A DNA stretch of 64,000 bases from Dermacentor variabilis (Eukaryota > Arthropoda > Arachnida > Ixodida > Ixodidae). How positions within the stretch are numbered: the stretch's first letter is position 1; each line of letters opens with the position of its first letter. This document shows positions 60,830 to 64,000 of the stretch, one piece after another. Under the pieces are notes generated by a model that was not told where the DNA came from, made no database searches, and saw only the letters and a program-made list of their open reading frames with translations. A program made the position numbers and the translations under genes. The stretch covers positions 204,817,017-204,881,016 of the forward strand of contig NC_134568.1 of assembly GCF_050947875.1 (NCBI RefSeq), written 5' to 3'.

Positions 60830-61010
60830 ACTGCACCTTAATCACCCTTTATCTAATTTATACCAACCTTAATCCACCTTATGACACCTTAATCGATCTT
60901 CATCCACTTTAATTCATCTTAATTATATTATTTCACTTTATTCCACCTTTATCCACCTTTTCCCAATTTCATCCCCCTTAATACACTTTGATCCAATTTT
61001 TGGAGTGCGC
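60830..61010 (+). repeat. Degenerate ~12-mer array (CCACCTTAATCC-like)
   Basis: Motifs such as CACCTTAATC, CCACCTTATG, ACACCTTAATCG, CCACTTTAATTC, CCACCTTTATCC and CCCCTTAATACA recur about every 12 bases. No repeat unit is exact. Confidence 0.75.
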
Positions 61011-62866
61011 CACGGCGTCCGTCCGACGCCACGACTGTTCATCGTGGAAGTTCGCTGTGCGAGCCGCAACAGGTCCAGCTCCGGAAACATGACGTTACCA
61101 CTTGGTCACGTAGGTTTTCTTGCCATGCGATGTTAACGCCGTACGCTCGGCGGATCTTGCGCTTCATGGGGCATATAAGGCTTTCGCCTTAATAAAGAAA
61201 ATAAAACGAAGAAACAGAACAAGAAAAAAACAAAGGTGAGGTATCGGTACGCAAGATATCGCGATGATTTGTTCGGGCGGAAGTCGGTCCTTCCAAGGCT
61301 CCTTCGTAAGCAATGCAGCAACAAGTGGCCTGAGCTGGGATCGCAGGTGCGCGCCGCCAGACACACTGGTGAAAACAAGATTACAGCCTCCCCGGCCAGC
61401 TCGTGGGCGGTAAAGCCGCGTCACACGCATGCTGGCAAAATGCAATGGGAAGAAAAAAAAAGAAGCGGGGGTACTTTAGCTCCTGACGCCACTAGCAGCA
61501 GCGCTCAGTGTCTCTGCTTATAGAGCTAGAGAGGAGGAAACGTGTGATTAAAAACGACCGCGTCCCGTCGGAGCTCCCCGAAAAGCCATCGCTCTGCCGC
61601 CCTCGGGGGACACGCTCCAGTTTGCACGGATTTTGGAAGGCAAAGCTGAGGTAAGCCGACTTTTCCGGAGGGCTTACATCGGCTTGGCCGAGCTGCTGAG
61701 GCGGCCTTTTAGGGGTCGTCTCGTCCACGTAGCTGCTGCGGTCGCCCTCGCTGAAATCGGTGGCCTTGGGAAGTGCGCTCCCGCGCATTTAATTTCTTTT
61801 GGTCGAGGAAGCTTGGTGGGAACGGGGGAATATTTTGCAACGACACACTATAGTGTCCTGATGACAGCGCGAGTGCCGGGCTAGTAGGCTGTTCAGACAC
61901 TTGGGTTTAGTGCCGCCTTTCGTGTTCCGATATCGCGGCGCTTTTTACACGGTACGGCTGCTCTCTGCAGTTGCTCTGTGGCCTCCAGCGGTAAATGGGA
62001 TCACGCCAATGGGTTCACTGATGGAATTTTGATGCTGCGAAACATACGAATAATACTGAAAAAAAATTTGGCTAGCTTTCACGACTTCGCGGTTCACTAA
62101 GCAGTGCAAGACAGACGACAATACGCCCGGTATACTTCGTGTCTTACATTTTGTCTCTTTTGTGCTGTTTAGTTTATAATAAAGAATATTGAAGCTCTCC
62201 AGCGTGATAGCAAAACCATGACCTAAGAGGCACGTTATTCCTTCTGCTATGATAGACCTAAACACCGCTTCGGTGTCAAAACTTGTTCTACCATTTCTCT
62301 GCGGGAAAGTAGCGACTATAGTGCATATTTTCCCTTTCACTGATGCAGTTGTTGCCAAACATGGGAAAGCCCGGCCCAAGTGTTCGACTCGGCAAAATCA
62401 AGTCTGGACGCGTCGTCTCAGTGATAGCGTCTGCTTCTCCCTTGATGATGGGCATTCACAAGACGTACAAGAAAGGTTCGTTTTTTTTTTGTCTTAGTCC
62501 TTTATATCTTAGACGCCTGATGTTTGTTTTTTTTTCTTCGAACGTGCTACATAGCTGCATCTTCAGTCACATTTTTTACAGCGGAGCTGTTATAGGTTAG
62601 GTTCTGGCAGTTTGTGTGCCTAGGCAAGATGGCGGCCACCCCAGAGCTAAAAAAGCTAAAGCCTAAAGCAACAGCCTATCGCCGGGTATGTCCCAGCAGC
62701 GTTTAATCGCGTGAAGTGTCAAAACCTATTGTGATAAAACATATCGTAACAAAAAAGTAAAACGGGAATAGACACTGTTTAGTATGTACTGCGCTTTGAC
62801 GTCACGGGCTCTATAGGCAAACCACGTATTATAACCTTATCTCAGTTCTCTTCCACCCGTGCAATA
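61011..62866. other. Unassigned sequence
   Basis: No gene is supported. Frames at 61492-61788 and 61945-62379 (minus) and 62249-62600 (plus) have no recognised domain. Confidence 0.45.
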
Positions 62867-63241
62867 ATGGGTAGGCCGCGTGCGGGGAGGACTGCGGAAG
62901 AACAGCGCGCCTACAAACACCGTCCTGAACAGAAGCAGGAATGTGCGCGGCGACGGCGGGCGGCACGTAATACGAAGATCGTGCCGCAAACTCCAAGTGT
63001 GGGCACCTTTGGTTGGATCACCCCTACCGACTCCACTTGCATCGTAATTTTGGGTGATTTCAACATAGTGTCTCGGCCAGACGGAGAGTGGTTCGTGGCA
63101 TTTATCTTGGAAAGGTTCGGCATTCAATGTTACGCAAACATAAGTGTGCCCACGATCGTCGCGTCATCGGTCGTGTACAGCCGCGATCAATTTGAAGGCG
63201 ATCGCGCGAGCATCGAGCGGCGGGCCTTCCAAGCAGCATAG
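62867..63241 (+). pseudogene. Arg-rich N-terminus fused to endonuclease-like C-terminus (Helitron-type deletion derivative?)
   Basis: The 124-codon frame begins MGRPRAGRTAEEQRAYKHRP with an Arg/Glu-rich stretch (EQKQECARRRRAARN), like the start of the basic repeat proteins at 47413. It then passes abruptly to TDSTCIVILGDFNIVSRPDG, EWFVAFILERFGIQCYAN and SVPTIVASSVVYSRD. The GDFN, WF-F-F and SVPT...SVVYSRD pattern resembles the endonuclease-exonuclease-phosphatase domain at the C-terminus of arthropod Helitron polyproteins; the first half of that domain, the replication initiator and the helicase are absent. The open frame suggests a recent internal deletion. Family assignment is from recollection. 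Confidence 0.4.
63172..63209 (+). repeat. Left arm of an inverted repeat
   Basis: TGTACAGCCGCGATCAATTT and GAAGGCGATCGCGCGAG match, with three or so differences, the reverse complement of about 63592-63630 (TGTACAGTCGCGATCAATTT, GAAGGTGATCGCTCGAG). Confidence 0.8.
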
Positions 63242-64000
63242 CGGCCGATTTCGGAACTGCGAAGATAAAAATTGCGCTGCCTTCTTCCCCTATTATGCTC
63301 TTCCAGGCTGCAGCCATCACCCCCAAGACCAACTCGCCACATTTTTGCGTTTGTTTCCCTTTCCTGTCAATCATCTGTGCGCGTCGCTTCCTCATGCATA
63401 TCTTGGCTAACAATGACGCCTCCGTGCAAAGGCTTATAACGCAATCGAAATGAATTCGCAGGTTATGCCGTGAACGGTGACGGGAGTGACGGCTCTTCAG
63501 GGAACACCAAAAGAGAGAGGGGAGCTATCTGATGTTTCCCTCTCGACCGACGGTTATGACGTAACGTGGCGCTGCTCCTAGTTTTGGTCGCCGCTCGAGC
63601 GATCACCTTCAAATTGATCGCGACTGTACATATCTTACATTGGCCAAGCACCTTTCTAGTGTCGCCACAGAGCTACTGGCTGTATATCATAGCGATCATA
63701 AAGCGATAACCACCTTGGTGATGAAATTATAAATCAAGAAAAGCAAGAAAAAGTAAGCTAAAAATAAAGAAAGCATTGAGTATGCAGTTTAATAAAACAA
63801 AGAATGGAGGAGAAACGAAAATCACTGTGGTATGTGTGTTTTCAATCACTATTTATTATTAACACATTTATCACAATATATATGCAGCTCCGCTGGTCAT
63901 CCACCTTCACAGAGTGGAATGGCTCTGAATGTATATTCAGCTAACTCTCCTATTAGTTGGGCTACTTCAATTATTTTTTCTACGGTATTGGTATAGGCAA
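63242..64000. other. Unassigned sequence with right arm of inverted repeat
   Basis: The inverted-repeat partner lies at about 63592-63630. From 63720 the sequence is A/T-rich, with no coding signal. Confidence 0.45.

Noticed and set aside
61945..62600. Possible host exons on either strand
   Set aside because: Frames overlap on opposite strands, no splice-consistent pair and no recognised domain.

Overview
The window is eukaryotic, repeat-dominated genomic DNA, most probably from a hard (ixodid) tick. Five copies of a tRNA-headed SINE resembling the Ruka family of ixodid ticks are present, together with RTE, I/R1-like and CR1-like LINEs and a Ty3/gypsy element of the kinds common in tick genomes. 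No prokaryotic gene organisation, rRNA gene or well-supported multi-exon host gene was found. Assignment is from sequence recognition only; species is not resolved.

Layout. 1-1301: 3' end of an RNase H-bearing LINE (family T) with a (CA)n/(TA)n tail. 3530-11395: a three-level nest. A roughly 121-bp tandem repeat is split by a near full-length RTE element on the minus strand (about 3707-10840), which is itself split by a 3.8-kb I-like LINE on the plus strand (about 5458-9240). A SINE with a 13-bp target-site duplication sits in the next tandem unit. 11985-19622: a 7.6-kb element bounded by CCCTTACAAAAAT inverted repeats, with large palindrome-rich tandem arrays at both ends (74-100-bp units on the left, 184-bp units on the right). 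Its interior has no long ORF but holds what look like duplicated relic exons on the minus strand. This is the most unusual object here.

19623-38628: mostly unassigned sequence. It holds a palindromic MITE, a decayed terminal-inverted-repeat transposon, a SINE with a perfect 14-bp duplication, a dispersed repeat, one possible secreted-protein exon (33475-33795), a retroelement-like C-terminal fragment and several microsatellites. 38629-46955: a tRNA-derived SINE, then a minus-strand Ty3/gypsy element (5' LTR, gag, zinc knuckle, protease, RT, RNase H; integrase and 3' LTR missing) interrupted by an I-like LINE and a CR1-like LINE, then another tRNA-derived SINE.

47160-57890: a second copy of the dispersed repeat, followed by a head-to-tail series of family T LINE copies on the plus strand. 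One of these is nearly complete (ORF1 with zinc knuckles, ORF2 with endonuclease, RT and RNase H). 57900-64000: SINEs, short hairpins, a degenerate 12-mer array and an arginine-rich/endonuclease ORF that looks like an internally deleted Helitron-type element.

Almost all coding capacity belongs to transposable elements, and nearly every copy carries stops, frameshifts or lost catalytic residues. The main interest is the order of nested insertions, the unclassified terminal-inverted-repeat element and the chimeric joints. Boundaries marked 'about' were read by eye and may be off by tens of bases.
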